Shown here one piece after another: positions 53,063-61,992 of a DNA stretch of 64,000 nt. A program made the position numbers and the translations under genes. The number at the start of each line of letters is the position of its first letter. Position 1 is the stretch's first letter. The notes under the pieces are model-generated. The model ran no database searches. It worked only from the letters and a program-made list of their open reading frames with translations, and was not told where the DNA came from. This stretch comes from Haemophilus parainfluenzae (GTDB taxonomy: Bacteria; Pseudomonadota; Gammaproteobacteria; Enterobacterales; Pasteurellaceae), in the NCBI RefSeq assembly GCF_900450995.1, contig NZ_UGHY01000002.1:1090501-1154500 (forward strand), in the 5' to 3' direction.

Positions 53063-54373
53063 ATGAGTTTATCTGCAGCGATTTTTATTTTAATCGTATT
53101 AATTATTGTCAGTGCAATCTTATCATCAGCTGAGATTTCTCTCGCGGGTGCAAGACGCATTAAATTACAAACGTTGGCCAATGAAGGTAATATTAAAGCG
53201 GAGAAAGTTTTAAAATTACAGGAACAGCCAGGGCGTTTCATTACTGTAGTACAAATTGGACTTAATATGGTCGCCGTACTTGGCGGTGTGATTGGTGAAG
53301 CAACCATTAGTCTTCACTTACAGAGTTTTTTACATGAATACACTACGGCAGAATGGGTTGAGCCAGCCTCCTCTTGGATTGCTTTTTTCCTGGTAACAAC
53401 AACATTTGTTTTATTAGCTGATTTAATTCCGAAACGTCTTGCACTGATTAATCCTGAAGGTGTTGCGTTACGGACTATTGGCATTATGCAAGTCTTCATT
53501 TTCTTCTTAAAACCTATTGTATGGTTTTTTGATGGTCTTTCTAATATCTTCTTTCATTTAATGGGGATATCCACTAAGCGTGAAGATAATATGACACCAG
53601 AGGATATCGTGGCAATAGTGGAAGCTGGGGCTGAAGCGGGGGTGTTAAAAACACAAGAGCATTATTTAATTGAGAATATCTTTGATATGCAAGAGCGGAC
53701 AGTCTCTTCCACGATGACAACCCGTGAAAATATCGTGTTTTTAGACCGCACTTTCTCCCGTCAGGAAGTGTTGAATACCTTATCAGCAGACTCTCATTCT
53801 AAATTAGTGATTTGTGATAATGGTTTGGATAAGATCTTAGGTTATGTGGAATCTCATACTTTATTAACACTCTATCTTCAACAGGAAGTAGTGGATTTAA
53901 CCGATAGCCGTTTATTGCGTAAAGCGTTATTTATTCCAGACACGCTTTCGTTATACGAGGTATTGGAGTTATTTAAATCTACGGGTGAAGATTTTGCCAT
54001 TATCGTCAATGAATATGCACTTGTGATGGGTTTAATTACCTTGAACGATGTGATGAGTATTGTGATGGGCGAATTGGTTTCCAACGAAGAAGAGCAAATC
54101 GTCAGTCGCGATGAAAACTCTTGGTTGATTGATGGTGCAACGCCGCTCGAAGATGTTATGCGTGCTTTAGATATTGAATCTTTCCCTGATTCAGAAAATT
54201 ACGAAACTATCAGTGGCTTTATGATGTATATGTTACGCAAAATCCCGAAAAAAACCGATTTTGTGTTATACGATAAATATAAATTTGAAGTTATTGATAC
54301 TGAAAACTTCAAAATTGATCAAATTTTAGTTTCTATTGTCAAAGACAGCAGTGTAAGCAAAGAGTCGGCGTAG
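53063..54373 (+). CDS. paeA: PaeA/YtfL-like CNNM-CBS transporter (polyamine export candidate)
   Basis: A 436-residue protein: an N-terminal CNNM/DUF21 membrane domain with AEISLAGARRIKLQTLANEG and TVVQIGLNMVAVLGGVIGE, paired CBS domains (about 200-340) and a C-terminal CorC/HlyC domain with ETISGFMMYMLRKIPKKTD. It is much closer to E. coli and Salmonella YtfL than to CorC. YtfL was renamed PaeA, for cadaverine and putrescine export. This would fit the putrescine-making speF-potE in this window; the substrate here is inference. Confidence 0.82.
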   Translation: MSLSAAIFILIVLIIVSAILSSAEISLAGARRIKLQTLANEGNIKAEKVLKLQEQPGRFITVVQIGLNMVAVLGGVIGEATISLHLQSFLHEYTTAEWVEPASSWIAFFLVTTTFVLLADLIPKRLALINPEGVALRTIGIMQVFIFFLKPIVWFFDGLSNIFFHLMGISTKREDNMTPEDIVAIVEAGAEAGVLKTQEHYLIENIFDMQERTVSSTMTTRENIVFLDRTFSRQEVLNTLSADSHSKLVICDNGLDKILGYVESHTLLTLYLQQEVVDLTDSRLLRKALFIPDTLSLYEVLELFKSTGEDFAIIVNEYALVMGLITLNDVMSIVMGELVSNEEEQIVSRDENSWLIDGATPLEDVMRALDIESFPDSENYETISGFMMYMLRKIPKKTDFVLYDKYKFEVIDTENFKIDQILVSIVKDSSVSKESA

Positions 54374-54453
54374 TACTAGGCGTCGCCTTGCTTAATCCCT
54401 CATTCTAAGTATAATTAACAGCAGTTTTAACTGCTTATAATAAGGAAAATTTA

Positions 54454-54984
54454 ATGTTTAAAAAAATCTCGGTATTCTTTGTAGCAATAATGCTTGCAGG
54501 TTGTTCTTCAATTTCAGATATAACCTCTTACATTCCGTTTATGGGTAAAGACAAAAAGGTCATTGATTTAGATAAAGATAAAATCGATCAAAAATCTTAT
54601 GCGGCAGCTTATGAAGCCACTGTGGCAACGTATAAAGATCGTGTAACAAAAAATTTCTTTGTGGATAATTTTGCAAGTGGTGCAAATGACTGGTATCTCG
54701 GTCGTATTGTTGTACCAATCAAACAAATTCAAGATAAACTCTACACGGGTGGTCATGACTCTGATGTGTATGCTTACTACAGTGGTGTGTTGCATGCAGA
54801 AGCATTACAAACCAACTTCAGCCGCTTAAGCGCGAATTGTTGGCAAAAAGTGGATTCACCAAGTGTGACACAAGGGATCTACGATGCAATGCGTGATTTG
54901 CAAAAAGGCAAAGAGCGCGGTGAAAATGACGCTTACATTTCCCAAGGTAGCGAAATGCTACTCAAAGCCTGTACCGGCCAATAA
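54454..54984 (+). CDS. Predicted lipoprotein of unknown function
   Basis: A 176-residue protein with a lipoprotein signal, hydrophobic VFFVAIMLAGC, where Cys17 is the likely lipidated residue. The mature part is charged and partly helical, containing KNFFVDNFASGANDWYLGR. I do not recognise the family with certainty; similar proteins occur in Haemophilus between the PaeA gene and fruB. It is followed by a terminator upstream of fruB. Confidence 0.7.
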   Translation: MFKKISVFFVAIMLAGCSSISDITSYIPFMGKDKKVIDLDKDKIDQKSYAAAYEATVATYKDRVTKNFFVDNFASGANDWYLGRIVVPIKQIQDKLYTGGHDSDVYAYYSGVLHAEALQTNFSRLSANCWQKVDSPSVTQGIYDAMRDLQKGKERGENDAYISQGSEMLLKACTGQ

Positions 54985-54992
54985 TCAATTTG

Positions 54993-55031
54993 AGCTGTTG
55001 ATGAGCGATCTCATCAGCAGCTTTTCTTTTT
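54993..55031 (+). terminator. Terminator before fruB
   Basis: AGCTGTTGATGAG (54993-55005), loop CGAT, CTCATCAGCAGCT (55010-55022), with one T/G pair, then a long T-run. It sits 28 bases before fruB, so it could end the lipoprotein transcript or attenuate the fru operon. Confidence 0.85.
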
Positions 55032-55058
55032 TTAAATCATCAATGTGAAGGAGCAAGA

Positions 55059-56579
55059 ATGTTAGAACTTTCGGAAAGCAACATTCATTTAAATGCTACA
55101 GCAACAAATAAGCTGCAAGCTATTGAAATGGCTGCAAGTGCGTTAGAGCAAGCTGGCAATGTTGAACAAGGTTATTTGCAAGGCATGCTTGGACGTGAAC
55201 AACAAACCTCCACTTTTTTAGGCAATGGGATTGCGATTCCACACGGTACATTAGAAACCCGTTCAATGGTGAAAAAAACTGGTGTACAAGTTTTCCAATT
55301 TCCACAAGGTATTGAGTGGGGAGAAGGCAATATTGCTTATGTTGTGATTGGTATTGCTGCCCGTTCTGATGAGCATCTTGCTTTACTTCGTCAATTAACG
55401 CATGTTTTAGGTGATGAAGACACCGCAGCACAGTTGGCGACATTAGCAGATGTTGAAAAATTCCGTGCGATTTTATTAGGTGAAAGCGATGCTTTTAGCA
55501 TGACTGAAGAAACATTAAGTTTAGATATTGAAACGCAAAGTTTGCTCACCCTTACCGCTATCAATGCAGGCAAATTACAACAGCAAAGTGCGGTTGAAAA
55601 TAGCTTTGTTTCTGAAGTAGTCTCCAATTCTGCTCTGCCACTTGGCAAAGGGTTATGGGTAACAGATGCCGTATCTGGTAACGTGAAAAATGCGTTGGCA
55701 TTCAGTCGTGCGAAAACCATTTTTAATCATAATGGCAAAGCGGTGAAAGGTGTATTGACGATTTCGGCTGTCAGTGACCAAATCAATGAGACGTTAGCAC
55801 GTTTATTGGATGATGAAGTCCAAAATATTTTATTAAGTGGTAATACGCAGCAAATTTTGACCGCACTTAATGGCGGTAAAGTGCCGGCTTCGCCAGCTAC
55901 TCAATCTGAAGACCAAATCGCGACAGGTACAGTGATTGGTACCTTTACGATTCGTAATGAACATGGCTTGCATGCTCGCCCAAGTGCCGTACTTGTTAAT
56001 GAAGTGAAAAAATTCGCCTCCAAGATTACCGTACAAAATCTTACTCGAGAAACCGCTCTGGTTAGTGCAAAAAGTTTAATGAAAATCGTGGCATTGGGTG
56101 TGACTCAAGGTCATCGCTTACGTTTTGTGGCAGAAGGTGATGATGCAAAACAAGCCATTGAAGCCTTAGGTAAGATTATTGCGAGTGGGCTTGGCGAAGC
56201 GGTCTCTACCGTGCCACCAGCTGAACCGGATACCATTGAAGTAAGCAGTGAGCACGCACCACAAATTCACGAAGAAAAAACAGGTTTACCAGCCGATGCC
56301 ATTGAAGCCGTATTTATGATTCGTAATGAACATGGTTTACATGCTCGTCCAAGTGCGGTACTGGTTAATGAAGTGAAAAAATACAATGCGTCTGTTGCGG
56401 TACAAAACTTAGATCGTGATAGCCAATTAGTCAGCGCAAAAAGTCTGATGAAAATTGTGGCGCTCGGTGTCGTGAAAGGTCATCGCTTACGTTTTGTGGC
56501 GAGCGGTGAAGAAGCTCAACAAGCGATTGACGGTATCGGCGCAGTCATTGAAAGCGGTTTAGGTGAAGGTAAGGAGTAA
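55059..56579 (+). CDS. fruB: Fructose PTS EIIA with two HPr (FPr) domains (FruB)
   Basis: Phosphoryl carrier for fructose uptake. The 506-residue protein starts with an EIIA domain (1 to about 145; active His62 in GIAIPHGTLE), then a linker domain (about 150-285), then two tandem HPr modules with active histidines His305 and His428, each in NEHGLHARPSA. E. coli FruB has one HPr module. The modules are about 123 residues apart and joined by a proline/glutamate-rich linker. It is the first gene of fruB-fruK-fruA. Confidence 0.93.
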   Translation: MLELSESNIHLNATATNKLQAIEMAASALEQAGNVEQGYLQGMLGREQQTSTFLGNGIAIPHGTLETRSMVKKTGVQVFQFPQGIEWGEGNIAYVVIGIAARSDEHLALLRQLTHVLGDEDTAAQLATLADVEKFRAILLGESDAFSMTEETLSLDIETQSLLTLTAINAGKLQQQSAVENSFVSEVVSNSALPLGKGLWVTDAVSGNVKNALAFSRAKTIFNHNGKAVKGVLTISAVSDQINETLARLLDDEVQNILLSGNTQQILTALNGGKVPASPATQSEDQIATGTVIGTFTIRNEHGLHARPSAVLVNEVKKFASKITVQNLTRETALVSAKSLMKIVALGVTQGHRLRFVAEGDDAKQAIEALGKIIASGLGEAVSTVPPAEPDTIEVSSEHAPQIHEEKTGLPADAIEAVFMIRNEHGLHARPSAVLVNEVKKYNASVAVQNLDRDSQLVSAKSLMKIVALGVVKGHRLRFVASGEEAQQAIDGIGAVIESGLGEGKE

Positions 56580-56582
56580 GTG

Positions 56583-57524
56583 ATGGCAAAAGTAGCAACA
56601 ATTACCTTAAATGCCGCTTACGATTTAGTCGGGCGTTTGTCGCGTATTGAAATCGGCGAAGTGAATACTGTTGAAACACTTGGTCTTTTCCCTGCCGGAA
56701 AAGGCATTAATGTTGCCAAGGTGTTGAAAGACTTGGGCGTAGATGTCGCGGTTGGTGGCTTCTTAGGTGAAGACAACGTGGGTGATTTCGAAACCCTATT
56801 TAAAAAACAAGGCTTAGAAGATAAATTTCATCGCGTAGCAGGTAAAACTCGCATTAACGTAAAAATTACGGAAACCGAAGCCGATGTGACAGACCTAAAT
56901 TTCTTAGGTTATCAAATCACCCCAGAAGCTTGGCAGCAATTTACAGTAGATTCATTAGCGTATTGCCAAAACTTTGACATCGTTGCGGTTTGCGGCAGTT
57001 TACCGCGTGGTGTCAGTCCTGAATTATTTGCAGATTGGCTTAATCAGTTACATCAAGCTGGTGTGAAAGTCGTATTAGATAGCAGTAATGCTGCACTCAC
57101 AGCAGGTTTGAAAGCCCATCCTTGGTTGGTGAAACCAAATCATCGTGAATTGGAAGCGTGGATTGGTCACCCACTAAATTCTCTTGATGAAATTATTGCT
57201 GCAGCTAAAAAACTTAAAGCAGAAGGCATTGCTAATGTGATTATTTCGATGGGCGAGAATGGTTCTTTATGGCTGAATGATCAAGCTGTTATTCAAGCTC
57301 AACCACCTAAATGTGAAAATGTGGTGAGCACTGTAGGCGCAGGCGATTCTATGGTGGCTGGCTTAATTTTCGGTATTGAAAAAGGCTTGTCTCAAGCGGA
57401 AACTTTAGCGTTTGCAAGTGCTGTTTCTGCTTTTGCTGTTTCGCAAAGTAACGTGGGGGTGAGTGATATCGCCTTGCTTGAGCCAATTCTGGCGAATGTC
57501 AAAATTTCTGTGATTGAAGGATAA
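56583..57524 (+). CDS. fruK: 1-phosphofructokinase FruK
   Basis: Phosphorylates fructose 1-phosphate to the 1,6-bisphosphate. The 313-residue PfkB-family kinase has FPAGKGINVAKVLKDLG near the N-terminus and the catalytic STVGAGDSMVAGLIFG near the C-terminus, with the conserved Asp base. The ATG at 56583 lies three bases after the fruB stop. It ends five bases from the start of fruA. Confidence 0.95.
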   Translation: MAKVATITLNAAYDLVGRLSRIEIGEVNTVETLGLFPAGKGINVAKVLKDLGVDVAVGGFLGEDNVGDFETLFKKQGLEDKFHRVAGKTRINVKITETEADVTDLNFLGYQITPEAWQQFTVDSLAYCQNFDIVAVCGSLPRGVSPELFADWLNQLHQAGVKVVLDSSNAALTAGLKAHPWLVKPNHRELEAWIGHPLNSLDEIIAAAKKLKAEGIANVIISMGENGSLWLNDQAVIQAQPPKCENVVSTVGAGDSMVAGLIFGIEKGLSQAETLAFASAVSAFAVSQSNVGVSDIALLEPILANVKISVIEG

Positions 57525-57528
57525 TGTA

Positions 57529-59205
57529 ATGAATTTGTTTTTAACTCAATCTCCGCAAATTGGTGCGGCAAAAGCCTATTTACTTCGCCAAGCATTGAGC
57601 GTGGCAGCGAAAAAAGCCAATCATATTGTGGTTGAACAAGCCAAAGAGGCGGATTTAGTGATTGTTTTCGGATCTAGTTTGCCAAACTCTGCTGAACTTG
57701 TGGGCAAAAAAGTCTTTTTAGCCAATGAAGATGTGGCGATTGCTTCACCTGAAGTAATGCTTACGAATGCACTCAATCAAGCAGTGGATTATGTTCAACC
57801 TACTCAAAGTGCAGTTGGATTTGGCGGCGTTTCTGGCGTTAAAAATATCGTCGCGGTTACAGCTTGTCCAACGGGTGTTGCGCATACCTTTATGTCTGCT
57901 GAAGCCATTGAAACCTATGCGAAAAAACAAGGTTGGCAGGTAAAAGTCGAAACGCGTGGCCAAGTGGGCGCCGGTAATGAAATTACCCCTGAAGAAGTCG
58001 CTGCGGCAGATTTAGTCTTTGTTGCGGCGGATATTGATGTGCCGTTAGATAAATTCCAAGGAAAACTGATGTATCGTACGTCGACTGGTTTAGCGTTAAA
58101 GAAAACGGCACAGGAATTTGATAAGGCATTTAAAGAAGCGAAAATTTATGAAGGTGGCGCAGCAAAATCTTCTGCTAAATCAGAAGAAAGCGGCGAGAAA
58201 AAAGGCGTCTATAAACATTTGATGACAGGTGTATCACACATGTTGCCGTTGGTGGTTGCTGGTGGTTTGTTAATCGCGATTTCCTTTATGTTTGGTATCG
58301 AAGCCTTCAAAGATGAAACGATTTTCCATGGTATTCCAAAAGCCTTAATGGATATCGGTGGTGGTGCAGCATTCCATCTAATGATTGCAGTATTTGCCGG
58401 CTATGTGGCTTTTTCTATCGCAGACCGTCCAGGGCTTGCGGTAGGTCTCATTGGCGGTATGTTAGCCACCACAGCAGGTGCAGGGATTTTAGGTGGGATT
58501 ATCGCCGGTTTCTTAGCGGGTTATGTGGTGAAAGGATTAAATGCAACCATTAAATTGCCGGCAAGTTTAACTTCCTTAAAACCGATTTTAATTCTACCGC
58601 TCTTTGGTACTTTGATTGTCGGCCTTGCCATGATTTATGTGATTAACCCACCGGTTTCACAAATTATGACCACCTTAAGTGATTGGTTGAAATCCATGGG
58701 TGAAGTTAATGCGATGGTGTTGGGTGCGATTATCGGTGCGATGATGTGTATTGATATGGGGGGGCCAGTAAACAAAGCAGCTTATACGTTCTCCGTGGGA
58801 ATGTTGGCCTCTCAAGTTCACACCCCAATGGCCGCCGCTATGGCAGCAGGTATGGTGCCGCCAATTGGTATGGCGATTGCAACTTGGATTGCACGCAGTA
58901 AATTTACCAGCAATCAACGTGATGCAGGTAAAGCTTCTTTTGTCTTAGGCTTATGCTTTATCTCTGAAGGCGCATTGCCGTTTGTGGCTGCCGATCCATT
59001 ACGTGTGATTATTAGCTCGGTTATCGGTGGTGCAACTGCTGGCGCAATTTCAATGGCATTAAATATTTCTCTGCAAGCACCACACGGTGGTTTATTTGTG
59101 ATTCCTTTTGTTTCTGAACCATTACTCTACTTAGGTGCAATTGCAATAGGTGCATTATTAACTGGCGTGATCTATGCGGTAATTAAGCCAAAAGTGACAG
59201 AATAA
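57529..59205 (+). CDS. fruA: Fructose PTS EIIBC component (FruA)
   Basis: Membrane transporter that phosphorylates fructose at C1 during uptake. The 558-residue protein has an N-terminal EIIB' domain (1 to about 95), an EIIB domain with the phosphocysteine Cys113 in TACPTGVAHTFMSAEA, a linker, and an EIIC domain from about residue 225 with many membrane segments and FISEGALPFVAADP. The ATG at 57529 gives the typical MNLFLTQSPQ. The operon ends with an uptake-signal terminator. Confidence 0.95.
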   Translation: MNLFLTQSPQIGAAKAYLLRQALSVAAKKANHIVVEQAKEADLVIVFGSSLPNSAELVGKKVFLANEDVAIASPEVMLTNALNQAVDYVQPTQSAVGFGGVSGVKNIVAVTACPTGVAHTFMSAEAIETYAKKQGWQVKVETRGQVGAGNEITPEEVAAADLVFVAADIDVPLDKFQGKLMYRTSTGLALKKTAQEFDKAFKEAKIYEGGAAKSSAKSEESGEKKGVYKHLMTGVSHMLPLVVAGGLLIAISFMFGIEAFKDETIFHGIPKALMDIGGGAAFHLMIAVFAGYVAFSIADRPGLAVGLIGGMLATTAGAGILGGIIAGFLAGYVVKGLNATIKLPASLTSLKPILILPLFGTLIVGLAMIYVINPPVSQIMTTLSDWLKSMGEVNAMVLGAIIGAMMCIDMGGPVNKAAYTFSVGMLASQVHTPMAAAMAAGMVPPIGMAIATWIARSKFTSNQRDAGKASFVLGLCFISEGALPFVAADPLRVIISSVIGGATAGAISMALNISLQAPHGGLFVIPFVSEPLLYLGAIAIGALLTGVIYAVIKPKVTE

Positions 59206-59221
59206 TCGATTTTTTCGATTA

Positions 59222-59254
59222 AAAAGTGCGGTAATTTTTAACCGCACTTTTAAT
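59222..59254 (+). terminator. Uptake-signal terminator after fruA
   Basis: AAAAGTGCGGT (59222-59232) pairs with ACCGCACTTTT (59241-59251), an 11-bp stem of paired uptake signals followed by T-rich sequence. Confidence 0.88.
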
Positions 59255-59290
59255 TTATCAGGTATAATTACAATGATTTAGGGAGGAATT

Positions 59291-59548
59291 ATGGATAAGT
59301 ATAATAAACTCCGCATTGAATGGGATTGTCGTCGAGGCATGCTTGAGTTGGATAAAATTATCATGCCTTTTTATAAAGCGCATTTTGACCAACTGACTGA
59401 TAATAAAAAAGATATTTTTATTCGTTTACTTGCCAGTACGGATTTACAGCTTTTTTCGTGGTTTTTTAATGGCAGTCAATCAGAAGATGCTGAAGTGCAA
59501 GCGATGGTTGAATATATCCAGGATGTGCAGAAAACGAACGTTCGTTAA
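59291..59548 (+). CDS. sdhE: Succinate dehydrogenase flavinylation factor SdhE
   Basis: Helps attach FAD to flavoproteins such as SdhA and FrdA. The 85-residue protein has CRRGMLELDKIIMPF, including the RGxxE motif (Arg15, Gly16, Glu19) required for function, and ends in a helical bundle. It precedes the rpoE operon, and its last bases are followed by the sigma-E promoter. Confidence 0.9.
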   Translation: MDKYNKLRIEWDCRRGMLELDKIIMPFYKAHFDQLTDNKKDIFIRLLASTDLQLFSWFFNGSQSEDAEVQAMVEYIQDVQKTNVR

Positions 59549-59572
59549 TTTTTTGAAATTTTTTATACATAA

Positions 59573-59600
59573 GGAACTTTTCAATTTTAACTCTGTCTGA
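59573..59600 (+). promoter_or_regulatory. Sigma-E promoter of rpoE
   Basis: GGAACTT (59573-59579), a 16-base spacer, TCTGA (59596-59600) followed by TAA. This is a full match to the sigma-E promoter consensus and lies 65 bases before rpoE, which indicates autoregulation. Confidence 0.88.
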
Positions 59601-59664
59601 TAAAGCAACAATAGCTTGCTGTCTTGAATATATGAAGGCGTGTTAGACGTAGCATAGGAGATAT

Positions 59665-60240
59665 ATGGCTGAACAGCTAACAGATCAGGCTTTGGTAGAA
59701 AGAGTGCAGCAAGGCGATAAAAAAGCCTTTAATTTATTGGTTTCTCGTTATCAAAATAAAGTAGCCGGACTTTTAACCCGCTACATTTCTCATAACGACA
59801 TTCCAGATGTTGTACAAGAATCCTTTATTAAGGCTTATCGTTCCATTGAATCTTTTCGGGGCGATAGTGCATTCTACACTTGGCTATATCGAATTGCCGT
59901 AAATACGGCGAAAAACTACTTAACGGCACAGGGGCGCCGTCCACCGAGCGAAGATATTCTGGCTGAAGATGCCGAAGGCTACGATGTGGGAACCCATTTA
60001 CGTGATGTAGATACCCCTGAAAATGAAATGTTATCTAGCGAACTTGAAAAAGTGGTATTTGATACTATTCACAGTTTGCCGGAAGATTTAAGAACCGCGA
60101 TTACCTTGCGTGAACTTGAAGGGTTAAGTTACGAAGAAATCGCAGAAATAATGGATTGCCCAGTAGGCACTGTACGTTCTCGCATTTTCCGTGCTCGGGA
60201 AGTGATTGAGAACAAAATACAACCGCTTATGCAACGTTAA
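59665..60240 (+). CDS. rpoE: RNA polymerase sigma-E factor RpoE
   Basis: Extracytoplasmic-stress sigma factor. The 191-residue protein has region 2 (RYQNKVAGLLTRYISHNDIPDVVQE, split by ordinary sequence; FRGDSAFYTWLYRIAVNTAK) and region 4 with LRELEGLSYEEIAEIMDCPVGTVRSRIFRARE. Length equals that of E. coli RpoE. It is followed by its antisigma factor genes and driven by the sigma-E promoter above. Confidence 0.97.
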   Translation: MAEQLTDQALVERVQQGDKKAFNLLVSRYQNKVAGLLTRYISHNDIPDVVQESFIKAYRSIESFRGDSAFYTWLYRIAVNTAKNYLTAQGRRPPSEDILAEDAEGYDVGTHLRDVDTPENEMLSSELEKVVFDTIHSLPEDLRTAITLRELEGLSYEEIAEIMDCPVGTVRSRIFRAREVIENKIQPLMQR

Positions 60241-60261
60241 AATAAAGTCGGAGTTTATAAA

Positions 60262-60843
60262 ATGCAAAAAGAGTTACTTTCAGCCTATATGGATGGAGAA
60301 GAAGTCAGTGCCGAGTTGACGGAACAACTTTGTCAGGATAAAGATTCACAAGAATCTTGGGCGGCATATCACACCGTAAGAGCAGTAATGCGTAAAGAGT
60401 CACCAGTGTTGCTAGGTGCTGATTTTACGGCGAAAATGGCTGATTTAATTGAATTAGAAGAAGTAAAACATGTTGAGATTACTGTTTCTCAACCAACACT
60501 GGAGGAAGCCGATAGCTTACCATTCGTGCAAAAATTAAAAGCATTCTTTGCACCAATGACACAAATTGCTGTGGCTGCAGGTGTGTGTTTAGTAGCAGTA
60601 GTAGGTGTACAATCATTTAATGCGAAAAACACCTCGGTTACACCTGAAAACCCAGTTTTACAAACCTTGCCATTTAACAGTTCTGTTCAAGAAGTAAGTT
60701 ACAACGCTCCGACCAAAGATGTAGCCACTTCGGAACAGGTTGAGCAGAAAAATCGCCGTATTGGTACGATGTTGCAAAACTATGAATTACAGCGTCGTAT
60801 GCATGCAGATAGCTTAAATGTGGGTAGCAACCAAGCGAAATAA
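60262..60843 (+). CDS. rseA: Anti-sigma-E factor RseA
   Basis: A 193-residue single-pass protein that holds sigma-E at the membrane. The N-terminal cytoplasmic part starts QKELLSAYMDGEEVSAELTE, the anti-sigma domain, with WAAYHTVRAVMRKES. One membrane helix is at about 94-113. The remaining part is periplasmic and would be cut by DegS. It is 21 bases after rpoE. Confidence 0.93.
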   Translation: MQKELLSAYMDGEEVSAELTEQLCQDKDSQESWAAYHTVRAVMRKESPVLLGADFTAKMADLIELEEVKHVEITVSQPTLEEADSLPFVQKLKAFFAPMTQIAVAAGVCLVAVVGVQSFNAKNTSVTPENPVLQTLPFNSSVQEVSYNAPTKDVATSEQVEQKNRRIGTMLQNYELQRRMHADSLNVGSNQAK

Positions 60844-60862
60844 TTACAGCAATTAATCGATA

Positions 60863-60892
60863 ATTCACCACCTAGGCGTGGTGAATTTTTTT
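60863..60892 (+). terminator. Intrinsic terminator between rseA and rseB
   Basis: ATTCACCA (60863-60870) pairs with TGGTGAAT (60879-60886), followed by six T. It lies inside the rpoE operon and would reduce rseB expression. Confidence 0.8.
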
Positions 60893-60912
60893 ATGGATCA
60901 ATTGATTTATTT

Positions 60913-61857
60913 ATGAAAAAAACGTTTCTCAAATTAACCGCACTTTTAGGATTATTCTTATTGCCTTTTACGGCATTTGCAGAAGAGCCAATCCAGTCAT
61001 TAAATAAAATGTCGCAAGCAATGCGGGATTTAAATTATGAGATTGCTTTTGTGCAAACTACGCCAACGAATATGGACTCGTTCCGTTATCGTCATATTAA
61101 GCAAGGGCAAAAAGTGTATGCACAATTGGTGACATTAGATGGTGAACAACAAGAAATCATCCAACGCGGTAATTTAGTCAGCTATTTCCAGCCAGGTTCA
61201 AGTGCTTTCACAATTAACAGTGGTGAAATTGTGGATGCACTACCTGCAGTAATTCGTACTGATTTTAGTAAGCTTAGTCAGAATTATGATTTTATTAAGC
61301 TTGGAAAAGACCGAATTGCAGGACGATTTGTCGATACCATTCGCATTGTGCCAAAAGACGATTTTCGCTATCAATATCTCATTTTCTTAGATGAAGAAAA
61401 TAGTTTGTTATTGCGTGGTGATATGCTTGATCGCGAAGGTAAGTTGCTTGATCAATTCCGTGTGGTCACGTTATATATCGATAATCGTCTACGAGGTTTA
61501 ACAGATTACCTTAATAAGGTGTCAGTGCCACCACTTTTAAGTGAAGGGAAACAAGAGTCATCGCTTTCAATCAATTGGAAAACTGATTGGTTACCACAAG
61601 GTTTTGATTTAGTTCGACAAAATCAAGATGTGATAGATGGTGAAGTGATTGAAAATGCGTTATTTAGTGATGGTCTTTTCACTTTCACCCTTTATGTCAA
61701 TAAAGCCGACAGCACCGCTGCAAAAGAAAATACGTGGAAACAAGGGGCTTATACGATTTACAGTGAAGTAATGGGCGATAAAGAAATTACCTTTATCGGA
61801 CAGCTTCCAATTGCCGCTGCTAAGCGAATTGTGCAAGGTGTAACATTCCTAAAATAA
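60913..61857 (+). CDS. rseB: Sigma-E regulatory protein RseB
   Basis: Periplasmic partner of RseA that senses outer-membrane stress signals and protects RseA from DegS. The 314-residue precursor has a signal peptide ending PFTAFA, then the MucB/RseB N-terminal domain (LNKMSQAMRDLNYEIAFVQT) and the C-terminal domain (NWKTDWLPQGFDLV). Third gene after rpoE and rseA; rseC is not next and lies at 36391. Confidence 0.94.
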   Translation: MKKTFLKLTALLGLFLLPFTAFAEEPIQSLNKMSQAMRDLNYEIAFVQTTPTNMDSFRYRHIKQGQKVYAQLVTLDGEQQEIIQRGNLVSYFQPGSSAFTINSGEIVDALPAVIRTDFSKLSQNYDFIKLGKDRIAGRFVDTIRIVPKDDFRYQYLIFLDEENSLLLRGDMLDREGKLLDQFRVVTLYIDNRLRGLTDYLNKVSVPPLLSEGKQESSLSINWKTDWLPQGFDLVRQNQDVIDGEVIENALFSDGLFTFTLYVNKADSTAAKENTWKQGAYTIYSEVMGDKEITFIGQLPIAAAKRIVQGVTFLK

Positions 61858-61910
61858 TTCACTAGAAGTGAGAAAGTTGCTATTTTATGTCCCCTTGCTA
61901 TACTTTCTTC

Positions 61911-61957
61911 ACCTAATGGATTTTGATAGCTAAACCCCGTCCTGCGGGGTTTTGTTT
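61911..61957 (+). ncRNA. Candidate small RNA or attenuated leader upstream of mobB
   Basis: A strong promoter, TTGCTA (61877-61882), 16-base spacer, TATACT (61899-61904) with an extended TGC before it, is followed after about 28 bases by an intrinsic terminator: AAACCCC (61932-61938) pairs with GGGGTTT (61946-61952), then TTGTTTT. A transcript of about 45 bases would result. It is a free small RNA or the attenuated leader of mobB. Prediction only. Confidence 0.4.
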
Positions 61958-61992
61958 TATCAAGTGCGGTCATTTTTCTTAAGGTTTTTACA

